From RECO01 sp050485385 (GTDB lineage Bacteria; Pseudomonadota; Alphaproteobacteria; Geminicoccales; Geminicoccaceae), in assembly GCA_050485385.1 (NCBI GenBank), contig JBJHBG010000017.1, positions 1 to 51,335 on the forward strand: a stretch of 51,335 bases of DNA, given 5' to 3'. Below the pieces are notes generated by a model. It was not told where the DNA came from and ran no database searches. It saw nothing but the letters and a program-made list of their open reading frames with translations. Positions 24,793-32,418 of the stretch are shown here, piece by piece (within the stretch, counting starts at the first letter, position 1; every line of letters starts with the position of its first letter). Position numbers and translations under genes: made by a program.

Positions 24793-25492
24793 GTGGCGGT
24801 GGCACGATGGCGATCCCTATCGTGCTGCCGTCCGGCCCCTTGAACTCGGCCACGTGCATGCCGACGAACGCCCAGCCCTCCGCCGTTCGCTGGAGCAGGG
24901 GACTGCCCGACCGGCCGGGTCCGGTGCCGCCCGTGCAGCGGAAGGTGAAGACTTCGCCGCCGACGGTGGCCTCCAGCGGCCAGCAGCGCCCGATCTCGGG
25001 TGGATCGGTCGGCCGGGGGCCGGGCCCGAGCTTGAGCAAGGGCATGTCCCGGCCGGCGCCGACGAGACCCGCCCGCCCCAGATAGGCGAACCGGTCGGCG
25101 GCCGGCAGCGGTCGCTCCAGCGCCAGCAGCGCCCAGTCGTGCTGCGGCCGGGCGAAGCGCCCATTGGCGTCCTCCACCGCCGTCGTCGGGACGACGACGT
25201 CGATCACCCGCCGGCGCTCGTTGCCGAAGCGGATCACGCTCCGCCCGGCATGGGCCCCGCAATGTCGGGCCGCCACGACGCCGAGCCCTTCCACCAGCGT
25301 GACCGGGCAGCCGAGACGCTCGGCGCCGTCGCCCGACAGGTCGAACCGCGGCAACGGGTGGCGCGGCAGGGCGGGCCCGAGTTCCGGTCCCAGGGTCGGC
25401 GGCGCCGGGAGCTGCGCCGACGCCGCGCCACCGAGCCATCCGACCAGCGCCGCGACCCCAAGCCAGCCAAGGCCTCGCCCCATCCGTCGCAT
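24788..25492 (-). CDS. secreted trypsin-like serine protease
   Basis: A 234-aa predicted extracytoplasmic serine peptidase of the trypsin/V8-like fold. The signal peptide runs to about residue 26 (GGAASAQ). The catalytic triad appears as H77 in AARHCG, D119 in QHDWALL, and S195 in GPGRSGSPLL, with spacing as in trypsin. Cysteines C62/C78 and C170/C186 could form two disulfides. The start at 25490-25492 is supported by AAGGGG; another start at 25543 would add 17 residues. No PDZ domain is present, so it is not a DegP type. The target is unknown. Confidence 0.8.
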   Translation of the reverse strand: MRRMGRGLGWLGVAALVGWLGGAASAQLPAPPTLGPELGPALPRHPLPRFDLSGDGAERLGCPVTLVEGLGVVAARHCGAHAGRSVIRFGNERRRVIDVVVPTTAVEDANGRFARPQHDWALLALERPLPAADRFAYLGRAGLVGAGRDMPLLKLGPGPRPTDPPEIGRCWPLEATVGGEVFTFRCTGGTGPGRSGSPLLQRTAEGWAFVGMHVAEFKGPDGSTIGIAIVPPPP

Positions 25493-25602
25493 CCCCTTGC
25501 CGATCGTCCGCACGAGCAACGCTCGAGACGAACCGTCCGTCAATGGCTGACGCTTCGCACCCGACGTCCTAAACCGACCGAGGCTCGTGTCGGGAGAAGC
25601 TC

Positions 25603-26283
25603 ATGCGGCGGTGGCGCCGGCAAATCGTCCTGCTGCTCGTACTCGTCGTCGCGGCGCCGCCGGCGTTGATGGTGGGGCTCACCCTCGTCTACCGCGTCGT
25701 GCAGCCGCCGATCACGCCCTTGCAGGCGATCCGCCTGCTCGAAGGCCACGGCTTCGACCGGCACCTGCGTCCGCTCGGCGAGATCAGCCCGCACCTAGCC
25801 CGCGCCGTCATCGCCGGCGAGGACAACCTGTTCTGCCGCCACGCCGGGATCGACTGGGCGGCCTTCCGGGGTGAGTGGGACCGCTGGCGGCGGGGCGAGC
25901 GGCCGCGCGGCGCCAGCACCATCTCGATGCAGACCACGAAGAACCTGTTCCTCTGGCCGGCCAGGGACAATCTGCGCAAGGCGATCGAGCTCGCCTTCAC
26001 CCCCGCCCTCGACACCCTCCTGCCGAAGCGGCGCATCCTGGAACTCTACCTCAACCAAGTGGAGTTCGCGCCCGGCGTCTACGGCGCCGAGGCGGCGGCG
26101 CGGCACCATTTCGGCAAAGCGGCGGCGGCGTTGACGACGCGGGAGGCGGCGTTGCTCGCGGCCCTCCTGCCCGCACCCCTGCAATGGCGGCCGCAGGATC
26201 GCCGGGTCCAGCAGCAAGCCGACCGCATCCAGCGCCGCGTCGGCCAACTCGGCCCGCTGCTCGACTGCGCCCCCAACCCCTGA
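25603..26283 (+). CDS. mtgA: monofunctional peptidoglycan glycosyltransferase
   Basis: A 226-aa GT51 transglycosylase that polymerises lipid II into glycan strands at the inner membrane. One transmembrane helix is at residues 8-30. The catalytic motif EDNLFCRHAGIDW starts near residue 73, and GASTISMQTTKNLFLW near 103; the second conserved block KRRILELYLNQVEFAPGVYGAEAAA follows. No transpeptidase domain is present, and the length is standard for MtgA. ATG 25603 is preceded by GGGAGAAG. It diverges from the protease gene. Confidence 0.93.
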   Translation: MRRWRRQIVLLLVLVVAAPPALMVGLTLVYRVVQPPITPLQAIRLLEGHGFDRHLRPLGEISPHLARAVIAGEDNLFCRHAGIDWAAFRGEWDRWRRGERPRGASTISMQTTKNLFLWPARDNLRKAIELAFTPALDTLLPKRRILELYLNQVEFAPGVYGAEAAARHHFGKAAAALTTREAALLAALLPAPLQWRPQDRRVQQQADRIQRRVGQLGPLLDCAPNP

Positions 26284-26372
26284 TGCAGTCCCCCGATGAC
26301 GAGCCTCCGCAGACACGCTAGTAGTCGAACGACGGTCCAAATTGGCGACCGGATCAGGGAGTATAATATAAC

Positions 26373-27434
26373 ATGCGAACCGTTCCCGTAGTCTTGGCCG
26401 CCGCCGCGGGCCTGAGCTTGGCTGCCGTCCAGTCAGCCGCCGCCTGCTCGGTCGAGGACTGGCAGGCGTGTGCCGGCAAGCCGTGGGTGACCGGCACCGA
26501 GATGGAGACGCCCATCGGCGAGCGCTGGTGGCCGCACCCCATCTGGGGCGAAGGCGACGAGGCGGGCTCCACCAACTGGTACCTCGACGCCGAAGTGGTG
26601 CAGCGCGGCCTCGACGCCGTCCAGGAGGGCAAGGTCTACCGACTGGGCCACGCCTACGACGACGAAATGCCGCTGTTCGGCAACCGGGTCTTCGCCATGC
26701 GCATCCCCGGCAGTCCGACCGGCGGCCCGTTCGGCAGCAACCACGTCATCTGGAACGACGAGTTCCTGGCGACCGAGATCGGCCAGGTCGGCACCCAGTT
26801 CGACGGGCTGTCGCACATCGGCGTGCAGGTCGGCGAGACCACCGACAAGGCCGACATGATCTTCTACAACGGCTTCACCCAGGCCGACATCCAGGGCACC
26901 TACACCCTCGCCCGCCTCGGCACCGAGAAGCTGCATCCGATCGTCGGCCGCGGCATCCTGCTCGACATCGCCGGCGCGCGCGGCGTCGACATGATGGACG
27001 TCGGCGACGAGATCACCATGGACGACGTGCGGGCTGCCCTCGAGCGACAGGGCATGGCCGACTTCGACTTCGCTTCCGGCGACGTGGTGCTGTTCCACAC
27101 CGGCTGGAGCCAACTCTGGAAGGTGGACAACGACCGCTACAACTCGGGCGAGCCGGGCATCGGCGGCGAGGTCGGCCGCTGGCTCAGCGACGAGGTGCAG
27201 GCCGGCGTGGTCGGCGCCGACGCCTGGGCGGTCGAAGCGGTACCCAACCCCGATCCGGCCTGCGTCTTCTGCGTCCATCAGCACCTGATCGCCCGCCACG
27301 GCATCCTGTTGCAGGAGAACATGAAGTTGGACGAGCTGGTCGCCGACGAGGCCTGGACCTTCCTCTACATGTACAGCCCGGTACCGATCACCGGTGCCAC
27401 CGGCTCCATCGGCGCGCCGGTCGCCGTGCGCTGA
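26373..27434 (+). CDS. secreted cyclase-family hydrolase
   Basis: A 353-aa protein of the cyclase/kynurenine-formamidase-like family with a signal peptide (about residues 1-24, ending SAAAC), so exported. The metal motif HxGTHxDxxxH appears as QVGTQFDGLSH: the central His is Gln, a variant I recall in the larger bacterial cyclase proteins. HTGWSQLW and HQHLIARHGILLQENMKLDEL are conserved C-terminal blocks. It is likely a manganese- or zinc-dependent amide or ester hydrolase; substrate unknown. A TATAAT lies only five bases before the ATG, while GGGAG is 12 bases away. Confidence 0.82.
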   Translation: MRTVPVVLAAAAGLSLAAVQSAAACSVEDWQACAGKPWVTGTEMETPIGERWWPHPIWGEGDEAGSTNWYLDAEVVQRGLDAVQEGKVYRLGHAYDDEMPLFGNRVFAMRIPGSPTGGPFGSNHVIWNDEFLATEIGQVGTQFDGLSHIGVQVGETTDKADMIFYNGFTQADIQGTYTLARLGTEKLHPIVGRGILLDIAGARGVDMMDVGDEITMDDVRAALERQGMADFDFASGDVVLFHTGWSQLWKVDNDRYNSGEPGIGGEVGRWLSDEVQAGVVGADAWAVEAVPNPDPACVFCVHQHLIARHGILLQENMKLDELVADEAWTFLYMYSPVPITGATGSIGAPVAVR

Positions 27435-27442
27435 CGGCGTAG

Positions 27443-27478
27443 CCCGGCCGACGACCGCGGTGGGGGTCGTCGGCCGGG
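27443..27478 (+). terminator. strong 14-bp GC hairpin
   Basis: CCCGGCCGACGACC, an 8-base loop, then GGTCGTCGGCCGGG: a perfect 14-bp stem starting 8 bases after the cyclase stop. There is no U tract, as is common for hairpin terminators in GC-rich alphaproteobacteria. Confidence 0.65.
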
Positions 27479-27538
27479 TGGCGCAACACTCTTCGAACGG
27501 CTAGGAGGGTCGCACCCCGCGAACGAGGAGTGGCAGCG

Positions 27539-28132
27539 ATGCCGGATGCGACCAGCCCCAGGATCCCGCTGACGGCGAACGAGCTGGGCACGCAGCTCGC
27601 CGACCGCTGGCGCAGCTTCGTCCTGCTCGGCGTCGGCCTTCTGGCGCTCGGCGCCCTCGGCCTCTCCCTGGTCGGCGCCTTGACCCTCGCCACCATCCTC
27701 TGGTTCGGCGTGCTGTTGCTCGTCGGCGGTGCCGTCCACCTCTGGCAGGCCACGCGCGCCCAGGGCTGGCGCAGCATGGCGATCGCGGCGGCGATCGGCG
27801 TGCTCTACCTCGTCGCCGGCGCCCTCGTCGTCGGTCATCCCGTGATCGGCGCCGAGACGCTCGCCGTCGCGCTCGGCGTCGTCATTCTCGGCGTGGGCGC
27901 CGCCCGCATGCTGATCGGCTTCCAGCACCGCAGCGATCCGGGCTGGGTCTGGATGCTCGCGGCCGGCGCGGTCGGCGTGGTCCTCGGCTTCTTGATCCTC
28001 GCCTCCGTTCACGAGGGCGCCCCCTGGGTCCTCGGCCTGTTCGTCGCGCTCGAACTGATCGCCCAAGGCGCCGCCATGGTGCTGATGGGGTTCACGCTCC
28101 GGCGCTGGCGGCGCGGGCTGACGACCGCCTGA
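27539..28132 (+). CDS. HdeD-like (DUF308) membrane protein
   Basis: A 197-aa membrane protein with six predicted helices, arranged as in the HdeD/DUF308 family: LLGVGLLALGALGLSLV, then pairs of helices around residues 51-66, 80-98, 105-125, 135-153 and 158-178. HdeD is linked to acid resistance in E. coli, but most family members are uncharacterised. The ATG at 27539 follows GAGGAG at suitable distance; a GTG nine bases upstream is possible. The dehalogenase gene begins 10 bases after its stop, so they are likely co-transcribed. Confidence 0.82.
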   Translation: MPDATSPRIPLTANELGTQLADRWRSFVLLGVGLLALGALGLSLVGALTLATILWFGVLLLVGGAVHLWQATRAQGWRSMAIAAAIGVLYLVAGALVVGHPVIGAETLAVALGVVILGVGAARMLIGFQHRSDPGWVWMLAAGAVGVVLGFLILASVHEGAPWVLGLFVALELIAQGAAMVLMGFTLRRWRRGLTTA

Positions 28133-28142
28133 GCGGGCCGTC

Positions 28143-28853
28143 ATGGCAAGGCCGCGCCTGCTGCTGTTCGACGTGTTCGGCACGGTGGTCGACTGGCGGA
28201 CGAGCCTGATCCGCCAGTTGCCCGACCACCTCGCGCCGCACGGCCCGGACTTGGACGCCGCCGCCTTCGCCGACGCTTGGCGCGCCCGCTACCAGCCGTC
28301 GATGGAGGCGGTGCGCCGGGGCGAGCGGCCCTGGGTCGACCTGGACACGCTGCACAGGGAAAGCCTCGACACCGTGCTGGAAGCCTCGGGCGGCGCCGTG
28401 CTGCCCACGGCCGCCCGCGCCTCGCTCACCGAGCTCTGGCACCGGCTCGACGGCTGGCCCGACTCGGCCGAAGGGCTGCGCGAGCTGCGCACCATCGGCT
28501 ATTGCTGCGCGCTCTCCAACGGCAACGTGCGGCTGATGGCCGACGTCGCCCGCCATGCCGGCCTCGTCTGGGACCAGATCCTCGGTGCCGAATGGTCCAG
28601 GGCCTACAAGCCGCAACCCCAGGTCTATCTCGACCCGCTCCGCCTGTTCGACGTGTCCGCCGCCGATGCCTTGATGGTGGCCGCCCACAACGCCGACCTC
28701 GAAGCGGCAGCAGCACTCGGCCTCGCCACCGCCTTCGTCCGCCGGCCGACCGAGCACGGTCCCGGCCAGACGACCGACCTCGCGCCGTCCGGCGCGTGGA
28801 CGTTCGTGGCGGAGGACTTGCTCGATCTCGCGGCGCAGTTGGCGCGGGCCTGA
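28143..28853 (+). CDS. haloacid dehalogenase, type II
   Basis: A 236-aa HAD-superfamily hydrolase of the L-2-haloacid dehalogenase subtype. The nucleophile is D10 in LLFDVFGTVVDWR, the type II signature. SNGN with the motif II Ser is at about residue 120, and the motif III Lys sits in RAYKPQPQVY; MVAAHNADLEAAAALG ends the motif IV region. It hydrolyses the carbon-halogen bond of small 2-halo acids, or a related substrate. It is convergent with hemW, with 12 bases between them. Confidence 0.87.
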   Translation: MARPRLLLFDVFGTVVDWRTSLIRQLPDHLAPHGPDLDAAAFADAWRARYQPSMEAVRRGERPWVDLDTLHRESLDTVLEASGGAVLPTAARASLTELWHRLDGWPDSAEGLRELRTIGYCCALSNGNVRLMADVARHAGLVWDQILGAEWSRAYKPQPQVYLDPLRLFDVSAADALMVAAHNADLEAAAALGLATAFVRRPTEHGPGQTTDLAPSGAWTFVAEDLLDLAAQLARA

Positions 28854-28865
28854 CGAGCGGCGTGC

Positions 28866-30032
28866 TCAGGACAAGACGTCGACCAGGACCGCATCGAGCA
28901 GGAGCCGGCCGGCCGGCGTGGCGGCGAGGCGATCGCCCAGCACCGCCAACCGGCCGTCGCCGAGGGCGCGGGCGAGCCCGTCCGGGTCGAACCCCTCCCG
29001 CCAATCGCCACCCGTGAGCCGGCGCAGCCGATCCAGCGGGATGCCTTCGGCGAGCCTGAGGCCCATCATCACGCACTCGGCAAACTGCGTCGGCGCATCG
29101 AGCGGCTCGAACGGTGACAGGGCATGGCCGTGGCGCTCGACCCGGGCCAGCCAGCGTTCCGGCACGCGCTCGCTCGCCGTGCCGATGCGCCCATCCTCGA
29201 GGTCGAGCCGGCCGTGGGCGCCGGGGCCGATGCCGGCGAAGCCGCCGGCGCGCCAGTAGACGAGGTTGTGGCGGCTCTCGTGGCCCGGACGGGCATGGTT
29301 GGAGACCTCGTAGGCCAGGAGGCCGGCCGCGCCGAGCACGTCGGCCGACAGGGCGTAGAGTTCGGCCTGCACGTCGTCCGGCGGCAACCGCAAGCGGCCC
29401 CGTGCCGCCAGTGCGTGGAAGGCCGTGCCGGGCTCGAGCGTGAGCTGGTAGATCGACAGGTGATCGCCCGCGTGCTCCAACGCCCGGCGCAGTTCCACCT
29501 CCCAGGCCGATGCGGTCTGGCCGGGCCGGGCGTAGATCAGGTCGAAGCTGAACCGGTCGAAGACGCGCCGGGCGAGGCCGACAGCGGCGAGCGCCTCCGC
29601 CGCCGAGTGCTCGCGGCCGAGGGCTCGCAGCGCCACGTCGTCGAGTGCTTGCACGCCGAGCGAGACGCGGTTGACGCCCGCCGCGCGGAAGCCCTCGAAG
29701 GCGGCGGCCTCGCTGGAGGTCGGGTTGGCTTCGAGCGTGATCTCGATACCGGGCTCGAAGGCGAAGCGGTCGGCCGCCCGCTCGATGACCGCCGCCACGG
29801 TCGCCGGCGGCATCAAGGACGGCGTGCCGCCGCCGAAGAAGATCGAACGCAGCGGGTGGGGACCGGCGAGGTCCGCCGCATGGTCGAGGTCGGCCAGCAA
29901 CGCCCGACGCCAGCGGTCCTGGTCGACCTCGGCGCGGACGTGGCTGTTGAAGTCGCAATAGGGGCACTTGGCCCGGCAGAAGGGCCAATGCACGTAGAGG
30001 GCGAAGCCCGGATCGGGGGCGATGGCGGTCAT
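28866..30032 (-). CDS. hemW: radical SAM heme chaperone HemW
   Basis: A 388-aa radical SAM protein. The iron-sulfur cysteines C19, C23 and C26 are in CRAKCPYC, followed by F/GGGTPS. The HNLVYW motif is the HNxxYW signature separating HemW from coproporphyrinogen dehydrogenase HemN. HemW delivers heme to respiratory enzymes. The start is ATG 30030-30032, placing the CxxxCxxC at the expected distance from the N-terminus; the ribosome site is weak. It is downstream of and co-directional with the EF-hand gene; in many genomes hemW follows rdgB, which is absent here. Confidence 0.92.
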   Translation of the reverse strand: MTAIAPDPGFALYVHWPFCRAKCPYCDFNSHVRAEVDQDRWRRALLADLDHAADLAGPHPLRSIFFGGGTPSLMPPATVAAVIERAADRFAFEPGIEITLEANPTSSEAAAFEGFRAAGVNRVSLGVQALDDVALRALGREHSAAEALAAVGLARRVFDRFSFDLIYARPGQTASAWEVELRRALEHAGDHLSIYQLTLEPGTAFHALAARGRLRLPPDDVQAELYALSADVLGAAGLLAYEVSNHARPGHESRHNLVYWRAGGFAGIGPGAHGRLDLEDGRIGTASERVPERWLARVERHGHALSPFEPLDAPTQFAECVMMGLRLAEGIPLDRLRRLTGGDWREGFDPDGLARALGDGRLAVLGDRLAATPAGRLLLDAVLVDVLS

Positions 30033-30082
30033 CGCCCCCGACTTAGGCCCTGGCAGCGGCCGGCGCCAGGGCGCTGCCGTCG

Positions 30083-30583
30083 TTACTGCGGGCCCATGCC
30101 GCGCATCGGCCGGCCGTGGTCGCGCATGGAGCGGCGCTCGCTGCGCGCCTCGCGGCGCTCCTGCCAATGGCGCCGCACGTCGTCGCGGGTGACGACGCCG
30201 TCCTCGGCCGTGTCCAGCCGCTCGACGATGCGGGCGAAGGGGGCCTGGAACTCCTCCACCGTCACCCGGCCGTCGCCGTCGACGTCCAGCCGCTGGAAGC
30301 TGCGCACCATGTGCCGGCGCATCGCGTCCAGCCACAAGGCCTCGTACTCCTCGAGCGTCAGCTCGCCGTCGCCATCGGCGTCGAACGCGGCGTGGCGCTC
30401 GGCCCGCACCTCGTCGATGTCGGCCTGGGTGACACGGCCGTCGCCGCTCGTGTCGTAGCGCTCGAACAGCCGCTCCATGGCCATCGGCCCGCCGCCCGAC
30501 CCCATGCCCATGGGCTGGGCGAGGGCAGCGCCGCTGGCGAGCAGCACCGTGCCGGCGAGAAGGATCGCTGTGGTCTTGGTCAT
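30083..30583 (-). CDS. secreted EF-hand calcium-binding protein
   Basis: A 166-aa protein with a signal peptide (about residues 1-22, ending GAALAQ). Four EF-hand loops follow: DTSGDGRVTQAD, DADGDGELTLEE, DVDGDGRVTVEE and DTAEDGVVTRDD. The fourth is degraded (Glu-Asp-Gly, no final Glu). The C-terminus is rich in Arg and Met. It probably acts as a periplasmic calcium sensor or buffer. ATG 30581-30583 is preceded by GGAGA. Repeated GTAAC boxes upstream suggest control by an OmpR-type response regulator. It lies 50 bases before hemW. Confidence 0.85.
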   Translation of the reverse strand: MTKTTAILLAGTVLLASGAALAQPMGMGSGGGPMAMERLFERYDTSGDGRVTQADIDEVRAERHAAFDADGDGELTLEEYEALWLDAMRRHMVRSFQRLDVDGDGRVTVEEFQAPFARIVERLDTAEDGVVTRDDVRRHWQERREARSERRSMRDHGRPMRGMGPQ

Positions 30584-30629
30584 CGAGGATCTCCGTTGGA
30601 TGTCGATGACGCGAGTAGACCCGCATGCG

Positions 30630-30677
30630 GTAACCGCCCGACGACGGAGCGGGTGTCCCTGGGTAACGAAGGGTAAC
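30630..30677 (-). promoter_or_regulatory. GTAAC direct repeats upstream of the EF-hand gene
   Basis: GTAAC occurs at 30663-30667 and 30673-30677, separated by five bases (one helical turn apart), with a third copy at 30630-30634. GTAA(A/C)-N5-GTAA(A/C) is the layout bound by CpxR-like response regulators. The 287-base gap 30584-30870 contains no other feature I can support. Confidence 0.4.
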
Positions 30678-30870
30678 CGGTCGGTCGGTGTCCCGAGACC
30701 GCGTCGCGTCACCCAGACGGTGCGGGCGGGTCGGTCGCGGCTGGTCGGGGCGCGAGCGGCCGACCATCTCGCCTTGACCTTCGTCGCGGTCGCGGCCGTC
30801 CTGGCGGTGCTTGGCCTTTGACCGCCCTGCGCTACTGTGAGACGGAAACGGTGACAGTTGGGGTTGGGTC

Positions 30871-31503
30871 ATGCTGCTGGCGGTGGATGCGGCCTTGGGC
30901 GAGCATGTGGATGCGACGGTGCTCGCGCTGCGCCGCGCCTTCGCACCGGCGCTGCTCCCCTTCGCGGCCCCCGCCATGCCCCCCGACGAGGGCTTGGCCG
31001 CGGCGTTGGCGACGGCCTCGACAGTGGTCCTCCTGGCGGCGCAGCCGACATCATGGTTGCGCGATTTCGACGCCAAGGCCGTTGTTCTCGGGCCGAACGA
31101 CGATGCCGTGGCGCGCGTCGCCGAGGCGACCGGCCTGCGGCCCAATCCGCCGGCTGCGCGCAAGCCCGTCCGGCTGCCGCCGCTGGCCGCCGGACGTCTG
31201 GCGGCAGGCGTCGTCGGTCTCGGCGATGCCTGGAGCATCGAGGTCGCCGCCGGCAACGGCATCGGCGGGCTGAAGGTCGAATTGGTGGCGCAGTTCCGCT
31301 CGGACGGCTACGGGGCGGCTGCCGATTTCGCCCATGCCGTCGCGGTGCTGGCCGAGACGCAGAACCACCATCCGACGCTGATCCACGACTGGCGTACCGT
31401 CACGGTGCGTGTCGCCACCGGCGAGGCCGGCCAGCGCCTGACCGAACGCGACCTGCGCTTCGCCGCCGCCGTCGACCGCCTGGCCGGCGGCGGCGGACGC
31501 TGA
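30871..31503 (+). CDS. pterin-4a-carbinolamine-dehydratase-like protein with N-terminal extension
   Basis: A 210-aa protein. The last 90-100 residues resemble pterin-4a-carbinolamine dehydratase (PCD/DCoH): a FAHAVAVLAETQNHHPTLIHDWRTVTVRVAT segment with the HHP motif, and LTERDLRFAAAVDRL. The later His of the active site (usually in THD) is Gly here. Residues 1-105 are not part of PCD and I do not recognise them; they are Ala-rich with alternating hydrophobic strands, possibly an alpha/beta domain. Standard PCDs are about 100 aa, so this is double length. The start ATG has only a G-rich stretch upstream. Confidence 0.68.
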   Translation: MLLAVDAALGEHVDATVLALRRAFAPALLPFAAPAMPPDEGLAAALATASTVVLLAAQPTSWLRDFDAKAVVLGPNDDAVARVAEATGLRPNPPAARKPVRLPPLAAGRLAAGVVGLGDAWSIEVAAGNGIGGLKVELVAQFRSDGYGAAADFAHAVAVLAETQNHHPTLIHDWRTVTVRVATGEAGQRLTERDLRFAAAVDRLAGGGGR

Positions 31504-31507
31504 GCGC

Positions 31508-31527
31508 TGCCGCCTACATCGGCGGCA
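31508..31527. terminator. hairpin at convergent gene ends
   Basis: TGCCGCC, six bases, GGCGGCA: a perfect 7-bp stem that includes the stop codon of the fasciclin gene and lies five bases after the stop of the pterin-dehydratase-like gene. It may serve both strands. Confidence 0.35.
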
Positions 31528-31999
31528 GGATCACCCGGTCGACGACGTGGATCACGCCGTTGGTCGCCTCGATGTCGGCGCCGATCAGTCGCGCGCCGCC
31601 GACATTGGCGGGGCTGGCCGTGGCATCGATGGCAAGCTCGCGGCCGGCCGCCGTCTCCAGCCGTGTGGCAAGGCCCGCGAGATCCGCCGAGGTGATCAGC
31701 CCGGGTACCACGTGAAAGCTCAAGATGGCCGCGAGCCGATCGCGGTTCTGCGGCTGCAAAAGCCCTTCGACGGTACCGGCCGGCAGCCGGGCGAAGGCCT
31801 CGTCGGTCGGCGCGAAGACGGTGAGCGGCCCCGGCCCCGCCAGGGTATCGACGAGACCCGCAGCCTCGGCGGCGGCGAGTAAGGTCTGGAACTGGCCCGC
31901 TGCGGCGGCCGTATCGACGATGGTGTTCTGGGCGTGAGCGCGCTCGGCAGCGAGGCCGGCGGCAAGCGCTAGGGCGGCGAGAAGGGCACGAAGACGCAT
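31514..31999 (-). CDS. secreted fasciclin (FAS1) domain protein
   Basis: A 161-aa single-FAS1-domain protein with a signal peptide ending HAQ near residue 24. The FAS1 H1 motif appears as GPGPLTVFAPTDEAFARLP, and the H2-like motif as NGVIHVVDRVILPP, with FHVVPG in between. Such proteins are surface or periplasmic adhesion domains. Two in-frame ATGs exist; the one ending at 31999 has better spacing from GGAGTC than the one six bases upstream (32005). Confidence 0.85.
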   Translation of the reverse strand: MRLRALLAALALAAGLAAERAHAQNTIVDTAAAAGQFQTLLAAAEAAGLVDTLAGPGPLTVFAPTDEAFARLPAGTVEGLLQPQNRDRLAAILSFHVVPGLITSADLAGLATRLETAAGRELAIDATASPANVGGARLIGADIEATNGVIHVVDRVILPPM

Positions 32000-32153
32000 A
32001 GTCATGACTCCGGTGTCGTGGTCCGCAGGAGATCGGCGCTGACCGCGCCCCTGACGACTTACCACTGCATGACGAGTGAGCAATCGAGGCGAACCGGCGG
32101 CGCCGTCGAGGTACCAACCGTCGCCGCTCGAGCCTAGCCGAGGGAGGCGACGC

Positions 32154-32324
32154 ATGACCGACGACCAGCTGTTCCAGCTCGTGGCGCTGCTGGCCCTGGC
32201 GCTGTTCATCGGCGCCGGCGCGCTACCGCTGTCGCCGGCCGTTCGCCGGCTCGCCCGGATCGGCGCCGCAGTCGTGCTGGGCCTCGGAATCCTCGCCGCC
32301 CTGATGCTCTTCGTCGTCGGCTGA
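32154..32324 (+). CDS. small two-helix membrane protein
   Basis: A 56-aa predicted inner-membrane protein with two hydrophobic helices (about residues 6-24 and 35-55) joined by the basic loop SPAVRRLARIG. GGGAGG precedes the ATG at 32154, which argues that it is translated. No conserved motif identifies a function. A hairpin lies six bases after the stop, and the pdxJ promoter follows, so it is probably a single-gene unit. Confidence 0.6.
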   Translation: MTDDQLFQLVALLALALFIGAGALPLSPAVRRLARIGAAVVLGLGILAALMLFVVG

Positions 32325-32330
32325 CACGGG

Positions 32331-32354
32331 AGGCGGACGGACCGACGTCCGCCT
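32331..32354 (+). terminator. hairpin terminator before pdxJ
   Basis: AGGCGGAC, eight bases, GTCCGCCT: a perfect 8-bp stem right after the small membrane gene and before the pdxJ promoter elements. Confidence 0.5.
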
Positions 32355-32359
32355 GTCGC

Positions 32360-32389
32360 TTGGCGTAGCGGCCAAGGCGCGGCTATAAG
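32360..32389 (+). promoter_or_regulatory. candidate promoter of the pdxJ-parC operon
   Basis: TTGGCG (32360-32365), 18 bases, TATAAG (32384-32389), placed 29 bases before the TTG start of pdxJ and just after a hairpin. A good housekeeping sigma match for a GC-rich genome. Confidence 0.5.
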
Positions 32390-32418
32390 GCGTCGACCTT
32401 CCGTCCGAGGAATTCGTC

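Noticed and set aside
30477..30821. Small gene in the gap upstream of the pterin-dehydratase-like gene
   Set aside because: It mostly mirrors the EF-hand gene, has no ribosome site, and has no recognisable domain.
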